Assembly (NCBI RefSeq): GCF_019823065.1
Contig: NZ_CP081966.1
Span: forward strand, 2,449,501-2,513,500
Source: Pseudomonas mosselii
Lineage (GTDB): Bacteria; Pseudomonadota; Gammaproteobacteria; Pseudomonadales; Pseudomonadaceae
DNA: 64,000 nt
Direction: 5' to 3'
Shown here in pieces: positions 35,308 to 44,490 of this stretch. Position 1 is the first letter of the stretch, and each line of letters starts with the position of its first letter. The position numbers were made by a program, and so were the translations under genes. The notes beneath the pieces are model-generated. The model made no database searches, was not told the origin of the DNA, and worked only from the letters and a program-made list of their open reading frames with translations.

Positions 35308-35423
35308 CACGCAGAGGGTACTTGCCTGCTGGCACCGGATGACAAACACCCTGGCGCATGCGGCCAAGCCGCTGGCCACCGCCATTGAATACTGTCTGTC
35401 ACGCAGAGCCGGAAACGCATGTT

Positions 35424-35449
35424 GGGCCGTCTTTTGGCGGCCCCTTTTT
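35424..35449 (+). terminator. intrinsic terminator after the FAD oxidoreductase gene
   Basis: GGGCCG (35424-35429) pairs with CGGCCC (35437-35443 region) across a loop TCTTTTGG and is followed by CTTTTT. It lies 117 bases after the oxidoreductase stop and closes that unit before the DUF1329 operon. Confidence 0.7.
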
Positions 35450-35512
35450 CCGCGCCCTTGCCCGTTACGAACTGCCTTTCGATAACCACAACAATCCCGC
35501 AAGGAAAAGTTC

Positions 35513-36850
35513 ATGAAACCACGCCCCCTGTCCCTGTTGGGCGGCGCGCTGTTGGCGCTGCTCGGAACCACCACTTCGCTCACGGCCCTTGCCGACCTTA
35601 CCCCTACGGGGGCCGAAAGGGCCGGCAATGCCGATGGCAGCATTCCCGCATGGACCGGCGGCCTGACCGAGGCGCCGGCCGGCTGGTCGCCGGGCCATGG
35701 CGACCCCTATGCCGGCGACAAGCGCCTGTACTCGATCGATGCCAGCAATGTGGCCCAGTACCAGGGGCAGTTGCCGGAAGGCCAGGTGGCGTTGATCAAG
35801 GCCTACCCGGGCTATCGCCTGGACGTGTACCCCACCCATCGCAGCTGCGCCATCCCCGCCGAGGTGGCCAAGCGTACCCAGGACTTTGCCGGCCAAGCCC
35901 GCATCGGCGCTGATGGCTGGCGCCTGGAGCAGGCCGCCGGGGCCGCGGTGCCGTTCCCGCAACCGAAAAGCGGCATCGAGGTGCTGTGGAACTACAAGCT
36001 GCGCTACATGGCCAAGGGCCGCAAAGCGCAGATCTCGTTCCTGCGCCGCGAGGCGGCCGGCGGGCTCACCGAGGTGCGGCAGTGGGCCAGCGAGTACTAC
36101 CCCTACAACGACCCGGCGGTCAAAACGCCCGAGGACACCGGCGATATCGAAGCCAAGCTGCTCTACGACATCCAGTCGCCGTCCTCGCGCGCCGGCGAGA
36201 TGTACCTGGTGCACGCGCGCCTGGACCAGCCGCAGAACGCCTGGATCTACTTCCCCGGGCAACGCCGCGTGCGCCAGGCGCCGACCTTCGCCTACGACAA
36301 TCCGATCGCCGGCTCCGACAACCTGTACTTCGTCGACCAGATCAACATGTTCACCGGCGCCCTGGACCGCTACGACTTCAAGCTGCTGGGCAAGCGCGAA
36401 GTGGTGGTGCCGTACAACTCCTACCGTCTGGTGGACAAGGCCAATACCTACGACAAGCTGATCGGCGAGCAGTACCTGGACCGTGACGCGCAGCGCTACG
36501 AAAAGCATCGGGTGTGGGTGGTGGAGGCCACGGTCAAGGCCGACAAGCGCCATTCGTTCGCCAAGCGCGTGTTCTATTTCGACGAGGACAGCTGGAGCCT
36601 GCTGCACGTGGACATGTACGACGCCAGGGGCAACCTGTGGCGGGTGCAAGAGGGCAGCCTGTGGGCCGCCCCCGAGATCCAGGCCTGCACCAGCTTCGAG
36701 TACGTCAGCTACGACCTGATCGCCCGGCGTTATATCGCCGACGGCTTCACCCAGCAGGGCGCGGCCCTGGACCTCACCGCCGGCCTGCAGGGCCGGGTCA
36801 GTGACAAGTTGTTCAACGCGGGCGAACTGCGCCGTCGCGGCGAGCGCTGA
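35513..36850 (+). CDS. DUF1329 outer membrane-associated lipoprotein-like protein
   Basis: A 445-residue exported protein with a Sec signal peptide ending near ALA (residue about 27). The conserved DUF1329 start LTPTGAERAGNADGSIPAWTGG follows, with WIYFPGQRRVRQAP and DQINMFTGALDRYDFKLLGK in the centre. DUF1329 proteins resemble LolB/LolA-like folds and nearly always sit beside DUF1302 and RND genes; lipid or hydrophobic-substrate handling in the periplasm has been suggested, but no reaction is proven. The ATG at 35513 has AAGGAA upstream. First gene of the long operon that continues to 48182. Confidence 0.85.
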   Translation: MKPRPLSLLGGALLALLGTTTSLTALADLTPTGAERAGNADGSIPAWTGGLTEAPAGWSPGHGDPYAGDKRLYSIDASNVAQYQGQLPEGQVALIKAYPGYRLDVYPTHRSCAIPAEVAKRTQDFAGQARIGADGWRLEQAAGAAVPFPQPKSGIEVLWNYKLRYMAKGRKAQISFLRREAAGGLTEVRQWASEYYPYNDPAVKTPEDTGDIEAKLLYDIQSPSSRAGEMYLVHARLDQPQNAWIYFPGQRRVRQAPTFAYDNPIAGSDNLYFVDQINMFTGALDRYDFKLLGKREVVVPYNSYRLVDKANTYDKLIGEQYLDRDAQRYEKHRVWVVEATVKADKRHSFAKRVFYFDEDSWSLLHVDMYDARGNLWRVQEGSLWAAPEIQACTSFEYVSYDLIARRYIADGFTQQGAALDLTAGLQGRVSDKLFNAGELRRRGER

Positions 36851-36868
36851 GCCTCGGGAGACCACAGC

Positions 36869-38695
36869 ATGAACAGACTCCCTTCGCGGGCATGGGCGAA
36901 GGCCGCACCGTGCCCGGCGCTGGCCCTGGCTGCCCTCGGGCTGCTCGGCGCGCAACCTTGCCAGGCCGTGACATTCGGTAGCGAGCACGGGATCTCGGGC
37001 AGCGTCGACTCGACCCTGTCCTACGGTTTCGCCAGCCGCCTGCAATCGCCCGACTGCCATTTGCTGGGCAATGACAATGGCGGTTGCAACACCGCCACCC
37101 ATAACGAACTGGGCCGTTATTACAACCTGGAGCGCGGCAATGGCTACGCCAACGCCGACATCAACTACAGCAACGCCGACGACGGCAACCTCAACTACCA
37201 CAAACACGACGTGTTCTCCCAGGTGCTCAAGGGTACCCATGAACTGAGCCTGCGTTTCGGCGAGGGCTGGAGTGCCCTGGGGCGGGTGGCCTGGGCGCGG
37301 GACTTCAAAATGGACGACACCCGTCGCACCGACCTGGAGGGGCCGGCCAGGCGCGACGCGACCCAGCGCTTCGACCTGCTCGACCTGTGGCTGGCGAAAA
37401 GCTTCGACCTCGGCGATATGCCGGCCAAGGTCAAGGTCGGCAACCAGGTGATCAGCTGGGGCGCGGAGCTGTTCGTCAGCGGCGGCATCAACCAGATCAA
37501 CGCCCTGAGCCTGCCCAAGTACCACACCCCGGGCACGCAGTTGAAGGAAGTGTTCATCCCCGCGCCGATGGCCTCGTTCAGCCTGGGACTGACTGACGCC
37601 CTGAACCTGGAGGGCTACTACCAGTTCAAGTGGAACGGCTATGACGTCGACCCGGTGGGCACCTATTTCTCCAGCGCCGACATCGCGGGCGAAGGGCGTC
37701 GGGCGATCTACTACCCGACGGGTTTCGTCGAAGGCCTGCAACCCGGCACCTGCGCCGGAAGCCCGACCGGCCGCTGCGGCGACCCGCTGACCAGCGGCCT
37801 GAGCCACGAGCAACTGGTGGCCAGCGGCCTGGCAGTACCCTATGGCGGCGAACGCAAGCCCGGTAACGGCGGCCAGTACGGCTTGGCCCTGCGCTGGATG
37901 GCGGAGTCGATCAACACCGAGTTCGGCCTGTTCTACCAGCGCTACCACGACAAACTGCCGTTCATCGGCTACACGGCGCGCAGCAACCCGGACGCCTTGG
38001 TGGTAGACGATTACTTCATCAACTACGGCGAGGACAAGGACCTGTTCGGCGTGTCGATGAGCACCCTGGTGGGGCCGGTGGCCGTGGCCGGCGAGCTGTC
38101 GTTCCGGCCCCACGACAGTGTGGCGATCGACCCGACGGTAGCCTTCGGTCAGGGCCTGACCGGCAGCTACAATCGCTACAGCGTGTTCGACACCGGGGTG
38201 AGCAAGGGCTTCGTCGAGCAACGCAAGTGGCAGGCTGACGTCAACGCCACCTATACCTTCTCGGGCAACGACCCGCTGGGCTTCATCCCCAACGCCCTGG
38301 GCGCCTCGGACGGCTTCCTGCTGGCGGAGGTGGCGGTCACCCGCTATCCGGGGTTGGACACCTCGGGCCGGGTGCCTTACGTGCTTCCCGACTATTCGCT
38401 GCCGGACCGTACCTCGTGGGGCTACGTCACCGAGTTCGGGCTCAACTACCCGAACCTGTTCGGCAGCGGCGTCACCGTCACCCCGCAACTGGACTTCAGC
38501 CATGACGTCAAGGGCACCACGCCCAACGCCATGCCCTTCGTCGAGGGGCGCAGGTCGCTGACCGCCTCCTTGCTGTTCAACCACCGCGACCGCTGGAAAG
38601 GCGGCCTGCAGTGGGTGCGCTACTGGGGCGGGGGCGACAACAACCTGATGGCCGACCGCGACTTCGTCAGCGGCAACATCTCCTACTCCTTCTGA
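36869..38695 (+). CDS. DUF1302 outer membrane beta-barrel protein
   Basis: A 608-residue exported protein with a signal peptide ending at CQA (residue about 33) and a C-terminal Phe (NISYSF), typical of outer membrane barrels. Conserved DUF1302 strings include KVGNQVISWGAELFVSGGINQINAL and LNLEGYYQFKW. It is a large predicted barrel and probable channel for a hydrophobic compound. It follows the DUF1329 gene after 18 bases and precedes the RND permease gene, the standard trio. Confidence 0.87.
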   Translation: MNRLPSRAWAKAAPCPALALAALGLLGAQPCQAVTFGSEHGISGSVDSTLSYGFASRLQSPDCHLLGNDNGGCNTATHNELGRYYNLERGNGYANADINYSNADDGNLNYHKHDVFSQVLKGTHELSLRFGEGWSALGRVAWARDFKMDDTRRTDLEGPARRDATQRFDLLDLWLAKSFDLGDMPAKVKVGNQVISWGAELFVSGGINQINALSLPKYHTPGTQLKEVFIPAPMASFSLGLTDALNLEGYYQFKWNGYDVDPVGTYFSSADIAGEGRRAIYYPTGFVEGLQPGTCAGSPTGRCGDPLTSGLSHEQLVASGLAVPYGGERKPGNGGQYGLALRWMAESINTEFGLFYQRYHDKLPFIGYTARSNPDALVVDDYFINYGEDKDLFGVSMSTLVGPVAVAGELSFRPHDSVAIDPTVAFGQGLTGSYNRYSVFDTGVSKGFVEQRKWQADVNATYTFSGNDPLGFIPNALGASDGFLLAEVAVTRYPGLDTSGRVPYVLPDYSLPDRTSWGYVTEFGLNYPNLFGSGVTVTPQLDFSHDVKGTTPNAMPFVEGRRSLTASLLFNHRDRWKGGLQWVRYWGGGDNNLMADRDFVSGNISYSF

Positions 38696-38739
38696 TCCGG
38701 CCGCCACGCGCTTGCGAGCGCGTGGTGGGGAGGCTATTC

Positions 38740-41100
38740 ATGCTGGCTAATCTGGTCTCGGCGCTCGAGCGCCTGGTCTTTCGCCACCGCCTGGCGACCC
38801 TCGGCCTGCTGGCCGTGGTCACCCTGGTGATGGGCCTGTTTGCCGCGCGTCTGGAGATGACGGCGGGCTTCGACAAACAGCTGCCGCAGCAGCACCCCTA
38901 TATCAAGACGTTCAACCAGTACCGCGACGTGCTGTTCGGCGCCAACCGCGTCATCGTGGTGCTGCGGGCGCGCCATGGCGATATCTGGAACACGGCGGCG
39001 CTGACACGCTTGCACGACCTGACCCAGACGCTGTTCTTCCTGCCGGGCATCGACCGGCGCAGCGTCACTTCGCTGTGGACGCCGAACACCCGCGCAGTGC
39101 AGATCACCGAGGAGGGCATGAAGGCCGAGGACGTGGTCGGCGGTGATGTCACCATCGGCAACCTCGATGCCCGGGCCATTGCCGGCATTCGTGAGCGCAC
39201 CCTGGCCGGCGGCTTCGTCGGCAGCCTGGTGGCCAATGACCAGCGTGGGGCCATGGTGGTGGCGGAGCTGGCCGACCCGGACCCGGTGACGGGCAAACGT
39301 CTCGATTACCTGGCCTTCAGTCGTCAGTTGGAGGAACAGGTACGGGCGCGATACGCCGACGCCGACTTCGACGTGCAGATCATCGGCTTCGCCAAGCAGA
39401 TGGGCGATATCGGCGCCGGCGCCCGCAGCGTGGTCGAGTTTTTCGCCCTGGCTTTTGTGCTCACGGCGTTGGCGGTCTACTGGTACATCCGCTCCTGGCG
39501 CCTGACGGCGCTGGCGCTGGTGTGTTCGCTGGTGTCGGTGGTGTGGCAGTTCGGCACCCTGACGCTGTTGGGCTTCGGCCTCGATCCGCTGGCGATCCTG
39601 GTGCCGTTCCTGGTGTTTGCCATCGGCGTGTCCCACGGCGTACAGCAGGTCAATTTCATCGCCAAGGAGGTCTGTGCCGGTGCCGATGGCATGACCGCCG
39701 CCAGGCGCAGTTTCGTCGGCCTGATGATTCCCGGCACCCTGGCCCTGATCACCGCCTTCGTCGGCTTTGCGACGTTGGTGCTGGTGCCGATCCCGATGAT
39801 TCGCGAACTGGCCATTACCGCGTCGGTAGGGGTGGCCTACAAGATCGTCACCAACCTGGTGATGCTGCCGGTACTGGCCAGCTACTGCCGTTTCGACGGA
39901 CGCTACGTGGCCAAGGTCGAGCGCCTGCGGGCGCGCCGCGAAGGATTGATGACCGGCCTTGGGCGCATCGCCGAGCCGCGGAACGCGCTGCGGGTGACCA
40001 TGCTGGGCGTTGGCCTGATGGCACTGGCGGTGTGGCAGAGCCAGGGCCGGCACATTGGCCATGTGCTGCCGGGGGCGCCCGAACTGCACGCCGACTCGCG
40101 CTACAACCAGGATGTGGAGCAGGTGGTCAGCCATTTCGCCCTGGGCCTGGACCTGTTCACCGTGGCCGTGCAGACCCCGGCGGGCGGTTGCTACCGGCAT
40201 GACGTGATGGCCTATGTCGACCGCCTGACCTGGTATCTGGGCACCTTGCCCGGCGTGCTGTCGGCGCAGGCGCTGCCGGCCATGGCCAAGCTGGCGGCCT
40301 CGGGGGTCAACGAAGGCAACCCGAAATGGGCGGCACTGCCGGTCGACGAGCTGTCTCTGGGCGAAACCGTGCGCCAGGTGCCCGAAGCGCTGCGCCTGTT
40401 CGATGCCGACTGCACCGTGCTGCCGGTCAACCTGTACCTGGCCGACCACAAGGCCAGCACCCTCAAGCAGATAACCGCGGCCGTCGAGCAGTACCGCGAG
40501 CGCCATGTGCTGCCTGGGGTGAGCGTGCGCCTGGCCAGCGGCAACGCCGGGGTGCAGGCCGCCACCAACGCGGTGGTGGAGGGCTCGGAGCTGCCGATGA
40601 TGCTCTACGTGTACCTGACCATCGTGCTGCTGGTGGGGCTGGTGTACCGCGACTGGCGGGCGATGCTCGCCTGCTGCCTGCCGCTGACCCTGGCGACCTT
40701 CCTCGGCTACTGGTTCATGAAGGCCCTCGACATCGGCCTGACCGTGGCCACCTTGCCGGTGATGGTGCTGGCCGTGGGCGTCGGGGTGGATTACGCCTTC
40801 TACATCTACAACCGCCTGCAACTGCACCTGGCAGCAGGAAGCGACATCGTCGCCGCCTTCCAGCAGGCCTTGCGCGAAGTGGGCGTGGCCACGGTGTTCA
40901 CCGCGCTGACGCTGTCGGTTGGGGTGGCCACCTGGTCGTTCTCGGCGTTGAAGTTCCAGGCCGACATGGGCCTGCTGCTGACCTTCATGTTCATGGCCAA
41001 CATGCTCATGGCGGTGACCTTGCTGCCGGCGCTGGCCGTGGTCCTGGAAAGACTGGTTCCGCGACGGGGGCCGGTCCGCGCGCCCCTGATCGCCCATTGA
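38740..41100 (+). CDS. RND/MMPL superfamily permease
   Basis: A 786-residue inner-membrane transporter: helix 1 at residues about 16-34, a periplasmic loop, helices 2-6 (about 230-400), a second large periplasmic loop, and helices 7-12 (about 615-775). The repeats hold LVPFLVFAIGVSHGVQQVNF and MVLAVGVGVDYAFYIYNRL, with the charged or polar helix-4/10 positions used for proton flow in RND proteins. It belongs to the hydrophobe-type MMPL/RND group linked to DUF1302/DUF1329. Start: ATG at 38740 with GGGGAGG seven bases upstream. Cargo unknown; it may export or import lipids or amines. Confidence 0.87.
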   Translation: MLANLVSALERLVFRHRLATLGLLAVVTLVMGLFAARLEMTAGFDKQLPQQHPYIKTFNQYRDVLFGANRVIVVLRARHGDIWNTAALTRLHDLTQTLFFLPGIDRRSVTSLWTPNTRAVQITEEGMKAEDVVGGDVTIGNLDARAIAGIRERTLAGGFVGSLVANDQRGAMVVAELADPDPVTGKRLDYLAFSRQLEEQVRARYADADFDVQIIGFAKQMGDIGAGARSVVEFFALAFVLTALAVYWYIRSWRLTALALVCSLVSVVWQFGTLTLLGFGLDPLAILVPFLVFAIGVSHGVQQVNFIAKEVCAGADGMTAARRSFVGLMIPGTLALITAFVGFATLVLVPIPMIRELAITASVGVAYKIVTNLVMLPVLASYCRFDGRYVAKVERLRARREGLMTGLGRIAEPRNALRVTMLGVGLMALAVWQSQGRHIGHVLPGAPELHADSRYNQDVEQVVSHFALGLDLFTVAVQTPAGGCYRHDVMAYVDRLTWYLGTLPGVLSAQALPAMAKLAASGVNEGNPKWAALPVDELSLGETVRQVPEALRLFDADCTVLPVNLYLADHKASTLKQITAAVEQYRERHVLPGVSVRLASGNAGVQAATNAVVEGSELPMMLYVYLTIVLLVGLVYRDWRAMLACCLPLTLATFLGYWFMKALDIGLTVATLPVMVLAVGVGVDYAFYIYNRLQLHLAAGSDIVAAFQQALREVGVATVFTALTLSVGVATWSFSALKFQADMGLLLTFMFMANMLMAVTLLPALAVVLERLVPRRGPVRAPLIAH

Positions 41101-41113
41101 GAAGGGCTGAAGG

Positions 41114-42091
41114 ATGAGGACTGTTCAGGTGTTGCCCTGGTTGCTGGGGGTGATATGGGCAGGGCAGGTCGCTGCGGCGCCGGCCATTGCCCTGAGCGAT
41201 GTACGCCACGCGCCCCTGGTGGCGGTGGCGCGGGCCGGGGAAGGGCTGGTCGCGGTGGGCGACCACGGCGTGGTGGCGTTGTCCGCCGATGGCCAGCAAT
41301 GGCGCCAGGCGCGCAGCGTGCCGGTGGATGGTTTGCTGACCGCCGTGAGCTTCGTCGATGAGCTACAAGGCTGGGCGGTGGGGCATGGTGGGGTGCTGCT
41401 GCACAGCCTCGACGGCGGTCAGCACTGGACCCTGCAACAGCGCCTGGAGGGCAAACCCGTGCTGCTGTCGGTGCTGTTCACCGACGCCCACCACGGCATG
41501 CTTGTCGGTGCCTACGGTTATGCGGCGCGCACGGTCGATGGCGGCGTCAGCTGGCTGCCGATGCAAATCGGCGAGGAGGGCGACGACTTCCACCTCAATC
41601 AGGTGTTCCAGGCCGCTGACGGCAGTCTGTTCATCGTCGGCGAGGCCGGCCACGGCTACCGCTCCTCTGACCAGGGCGCGTCCTGGCAGGCGCTGGACAC
41701 CGGTGTCAGTGGCTCGCTGTGGACCGGCACCGGCCTGCGCGATGGTCGCGTGCTGCTGGCGGGGATGAGTGGGCGGGTGCTGCTGGGCGACAGCCAGGGG
41801 CGCCACTGGCGCCTGCTCGACAGTGGCAGCCGCGAGGCGATCAGCGCCGTGACGCAACTGGATGACGGGCGGGTGGCGCTGGTGGGTAATTCGGGCCTGG
41901 TGGCGATCTCCGACGCGCAGGTGGCGCATTTTACCAGCGCACAACGTGAAGACCGCTCGAACCTGGCCGCCCTGGCTGCGCAATCCGGTCACCTGCTGCT
42001 GTTCGGCGCCACTGGCGTGATCGATGGCGTGGCACCGGATGCCAAGGCAGCTGTCACCGCGCGCCAAGCCTCTGAAAATGCCCCTCGATAG
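41114..42091 (+). CDS. YCF48/BNR-repeat beta-propeller exported protein
   Basis: A 325-residue periplasmic protein with a signal peptide ending at AAA (residue about 22) and repeated propeller blades: VAVGDHGVVALSADGQQW, AVGHGGVLLHSLDGGQHW, GAYGYAARTVDGGVSW, VGEAGHGYRSSDQGASW. This is the YCF48-like (photosystem assembly factor-like) family that commonly follows DUF1302/DUF1329/RND genes. Its role is unknown; a scaffold or assembly factor is plausible. It starts 13 bases after the RND gene and ends 37 bases before the amine dehydrogenase large subunit. Confidence 0.83.
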   Translation: MRTVQVLPWLLGVIWAGQVAAAPAIALSDVRHAPLVAVARAGEGLVAVGDHGVVALSADGQQWRQARSVPVDGLLTAVSFVDELQGWAVGHGGVLLHSLDGGQHWTLQQRLEGKPVLLSVLFTDAHHGMLVGAYGYAARTVDGGVSWLPMQIGEEGDDFHLNQVFQAADGSLFIVGEAGHGYRSSDQGASWQALDTGVSGSLWTGTGLRDGRVLLAGMSGRVLLGDSQGRHWRLLDSGSREAISAVTQLDDGRVALVGNSGLVAISDAQVAHFTSAQREDRSNLAALAAQSGHLLLFGATGVIDGVAPDAKAAVTARQASENAPR

Positions 42092-42128
42092 ACTCAAGCC
42101 CAGGCCAATCGCCTGTTGCGGAGCCCCT

Positions 42129-43349
42129 ATGTTCAAGCGTTCCTTGCGTCATCTGCTGTGTGGTCTGTCGTTGTTCGCCGGCACCGCCTCGGCACTGGCC
42201 GAATTCGTGCCGGAGCAGGCCCGTGTCGAAGTGCTGGGCGATCATCGCGAGCAGCACTGGTTCTGGATCTGGGGCAGCAATGCGCCCAACATGGTCGATG
42301 GCCGCGCCTACCTGTTCGACGACCAGGGCCGCAACCTCGGCCAGCTGAGCACCGGCATCTGGTCCAACGGCCTGCAGCTGGCGCACAGCCGCGACGAGCT
42401 GTATGCCACCGAGATCTACTTCAGCCGTGGCGTGCGCGGCCAGCGCAGCGATGTGGTCACGGTGTACGACGCCAGGACCCTCAGCCCCAAGCGTGAGATC
42501 GCGATCCCGGCCAAGCGCATGACCGCGCTGATCTCCACGGGCCTCAGCGTGCTTTCCGATGACGAGCGCTTCCTGCTGGTGCTCAATTTCACCCCGGCGC
42601 AGTCGATCTCGGTGGTCGATCTGGAAAACAGCCGCTTCGTCACCGAGGTGCCGATCCCCGGCTGCGCCTCTATCTACCCGGCCGGCCCTCGCGATTTCTA
42701 CGCCATCTGCGGCAATGGCGGGTTCTTCCACCTGCGCTTGGATGATCAGGGGCAGGTGGCGCTGCAAGAGCGCACCGCGCCAGCGTTCGATCCATTGCAG
42801 GACCTGCTGCTGACCACGGGCGTGCGCGATGGCGGCACGTGGTACTTCGTCTCCCAGCACAACCGCGCCTATGCCCTGGACATGAGCGCCGAGGGTGTGC
42901 ACCCGCGCAAGCAGTGGTCGTTGCTCAGTGACCAGGAGCGCGCCGATGGCTGGGGCATTGCCGGCAACCATGGTGTGGCCTTGCATCGGCAGAGCGGGCG
43001 GCTGTTCGTATTGATGCACAAGGACAAACCGGAGAACTACCAGAAGCCCGGCACCGAGGTGTGGGTGTTCGATGTGGCCACGCAGCAGCGTGTGGCGCGC
43101 CTGTCGCTCAAGGAGCAGAGCACCGCCATCGGCGTCAGCCAGGGCGCGCAACCACGGCTGTACAGTCTGGACTGGGTGGTGCCGATGCCGAGCCTGTTCA
43201 CCCTGTGGGTCTACCTGACAGAAGGCGAGGCCGGACTGACCCCGTTGCTGCGTCAGGGTGTGAACCTGTACGACGCTGACAGCGGCGAGCACCTGCGCAG
43301 TGTCGGTGACATCCCCCTGGGTTTCCTCAATGTGGTGATGCCATGGTGA
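42129..43349 (+). CDS. aauB: TTQ amine dehydrogenase large (heavy) subunit
   Basis: A 406-residue periplasmic seven-bladed propeller subunit of a methylamine/aromatic amine dehydrogenase. The signal peptide ends near ALA (about residue 22). Family strings include IWGSNAPNMVDGRAYLFD, GQLSTGIWSNGLQLAHSRDELYATEIYFSRG and GWGIAGNHGVALHRQSGRLFVLMHKDKPENYQKPGTEVWVFD. It holds the small TTQ subunit and shapes the substrate channel. The ATG at 42129 has GGAG upstream. Stop overlaps the MauE-like start by seven bases. Aromatic amines such as phenylethylamine or tyramine are more likely than methylamine, but this is inference. Confidence 0.9.
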   Translation: MFKRSLRHLLCGLSLFAGTASALAEFVPEQARVEVLGDHREQHWFWIWGSNAPNMVDGRAYLFDDQGRNLGQLSTGIWSNGLQLAHSRDELYATEIYFSRGVRGQRSDVVTVYDARTLSPKREIAIPAKRMTALISTGLSVLSDDERFLLVLNFTPAQSISVVDLENSRFVTEVPIPGCASIYPAGPRDFYAICGNGGFFHLRLDDQGQVALQERTAPAFDPLQDLLLTTGVRDGGTWYFVSQHNRAYALDMSAEGVHPRKQWSLLSDQERADGWGIAGNHGVALHRQSGRLFVLMHKDKPENYQKPGTEVWVFDVATQQRVARLSLKEQSTAIGVSQGAQPRLYSLDWVVPMPSLFTLWVYLTEGEAGLTPLLRQGVNLYDADSGEHLRSVGDIPLGFLNVVMPW

Positions 43350-43897
43350 GCGTCGAACTGCTGCATGACCCCTTGGTGCATGTCGCCAGCGTCGGCGGGC
43401 TGGCCCTGCTGCTCGGCGCCGCTGCGCTGCACAAGCTGCACGATCCCCGGGCGTTTGCCGAGGTGCTGCAACGCTATGCGCGCGTATTGGGCCGCTGGTG
43501 CGCGGCGCCGGTGTGGGCGCACCTGTTGCCGGTGCTGGACGTGTTGGCTGCCGCCGGCTTGTTGCTGAGCCTGTGGTGGCCGTTGGCGACGCTGCCCGCC
43601 GTGGTGATGCTGGTGCTGTATGCCGGCGTGCTGGCGGCGGCCGTGGGAGAGGGTGCATCCCTGGAAGACTGCGGCTGCCACTTCGGCGGCAGTCGCCAGC
43701 CGCCGTCCCGGGCGCTGGTCTGGCGCAACCTGCTGCTGGCGCTGGTCGCCGGCAATCTCTTGGTACCGATGAACGAACGCGCGCTGAGCTGGCTCGACGG
43801 CTGCACCCTGGTGTTCGCCTTCGTCTGTGTCGCCGCCCTGTATCTGCTGGCCAACCAGCTGATCTCCAACCGTGCACTTGCGAGGCAACGGCCATGA
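43343..43897 (+). CDS. aauE: MauE-like membrane protein for TTQ enzyme maturation
   Basis: A 184-residue inner-membrane protein with about four or five helices and a conserved cysteine pair in LEDCGCHFGGSRQPPS between helices. MauE belongs to the DoxX-like superfamily and is needed, with MauD, for disulfide formation in the small subunit. It overlaps the large subunit gene before it and the MauD-like gene after it. Confidence 0.85.
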   Translation: MVSVELLHDPLVHVASVGGLALLLGAAALHKLHDPRAFAEVLQRYARVLGRWCAAPVWAHLLPVLDVLAAAGLLLSLWWPLATLPAVVMLVLYAGVLAAAVGEGASLEDCGCHFGGSRQPPSRALVWRNLLLALVAGNLLVPMNERALSWLDGCTLVFAFVCVAALYLLANQLISNRALARQRP

Positions 43898-44490
43898 CCT
43901 ATGCACTGATCATTTCCAGCCTGTTGTCCTGGGCGATCATCCTGATGCTGATCCTTGCCGTGTGGGCGCTGGCGCGCCAGGTCGGGCTGCTGCATGAGCG
44001 CATCCAGCCGGTGGGGGCGCTGTCCCTGGGCAAGGCGATCAAGGCCGGTGACACGGCGCCCGTGTTCACCCTGCCGAGCCTGACCGGGGGCTCGGTCAGC
44101 CTGGGCCGCGCAAGCGGGCAGGGCACTTTGTTGTTCTTCCTGTCCGAGACGTGCCCGGTGTGTAAGACGCTGCTGCCGGTGCTCGATGCGTTGCGCCGCC
44201 AGGAACGCCTGAGGGTCGTGCTGGCCAGCGATGGCGAAGCGGATGAGCACCTGGCCTTCATCGCCGCCCACAGCTTGCAGGCGTTCCCCTACCTGCTGTC
44301 GCGGGAAGTGGGCCTGGCCTACCAGATCAGCAAGCTGCCCTACGCTGTGCTGATCGATGAGCACGGCCGCGTCGCCAGCCATGGCCTGATCAACACCCGC
44401 GAGCACCTGGAAAGCCTGCTGGAAGCGCGGCGCCTGGGGCATGCCACCGTCCAGGCGTACAACGCCGCGCAACAGGGGATGCAGCCATGA
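43894..44490 (+). CDS. aauD: MauD-like thioredoxin-fold disulfide protein
   Basis: A 198-residue protein with one N-terminal membrane anchor (residues about 4-27) and a periplasmic thioredoxin domain with the redox motif Cys87-Pro-Val-Cys90 (LSETCPVCKTLLPVLDALR). MauD is required to form the many disulfides of the TTQ small subunit. It overlaps its neighbours by four bases on each side (ATGA), so stoichiometry with MauE and the small subunit is coupled. Confidence 0.88.
   Translation: MTYALIISSLLSWAIILMLILAVWALARQVGLLHERIQPVGALSLGKAIKAGDTAPVFTLPSLTGGSVSLGRASGQGTLLFFLSETCPVCKTLLPVLDALRRQERLRVVLASDGEADEHLAFIAAHSLQAFPYLLSREVGLAYQISKLPYAVLIDEHGRVASHGLINTREHLESLLEARRLGHATVQAYNAAQQGMQP

Noticed and set aside
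35465..38707. A 1080-codon open frame on the minus strand opposite DUF1329 and DUF1302
   Set aside because: It is the antisense shadow of two well-supported genes in high-GC DNA; no ribosome binding site or recognisable domain.
4915..43170. Other scattered TGTACA hexamers (for example near 4917 and 43162)
   Set aside because: They are single sites inside coding sequence without the 18-19 base pairing; chance occurrence of a six-base palindrome.
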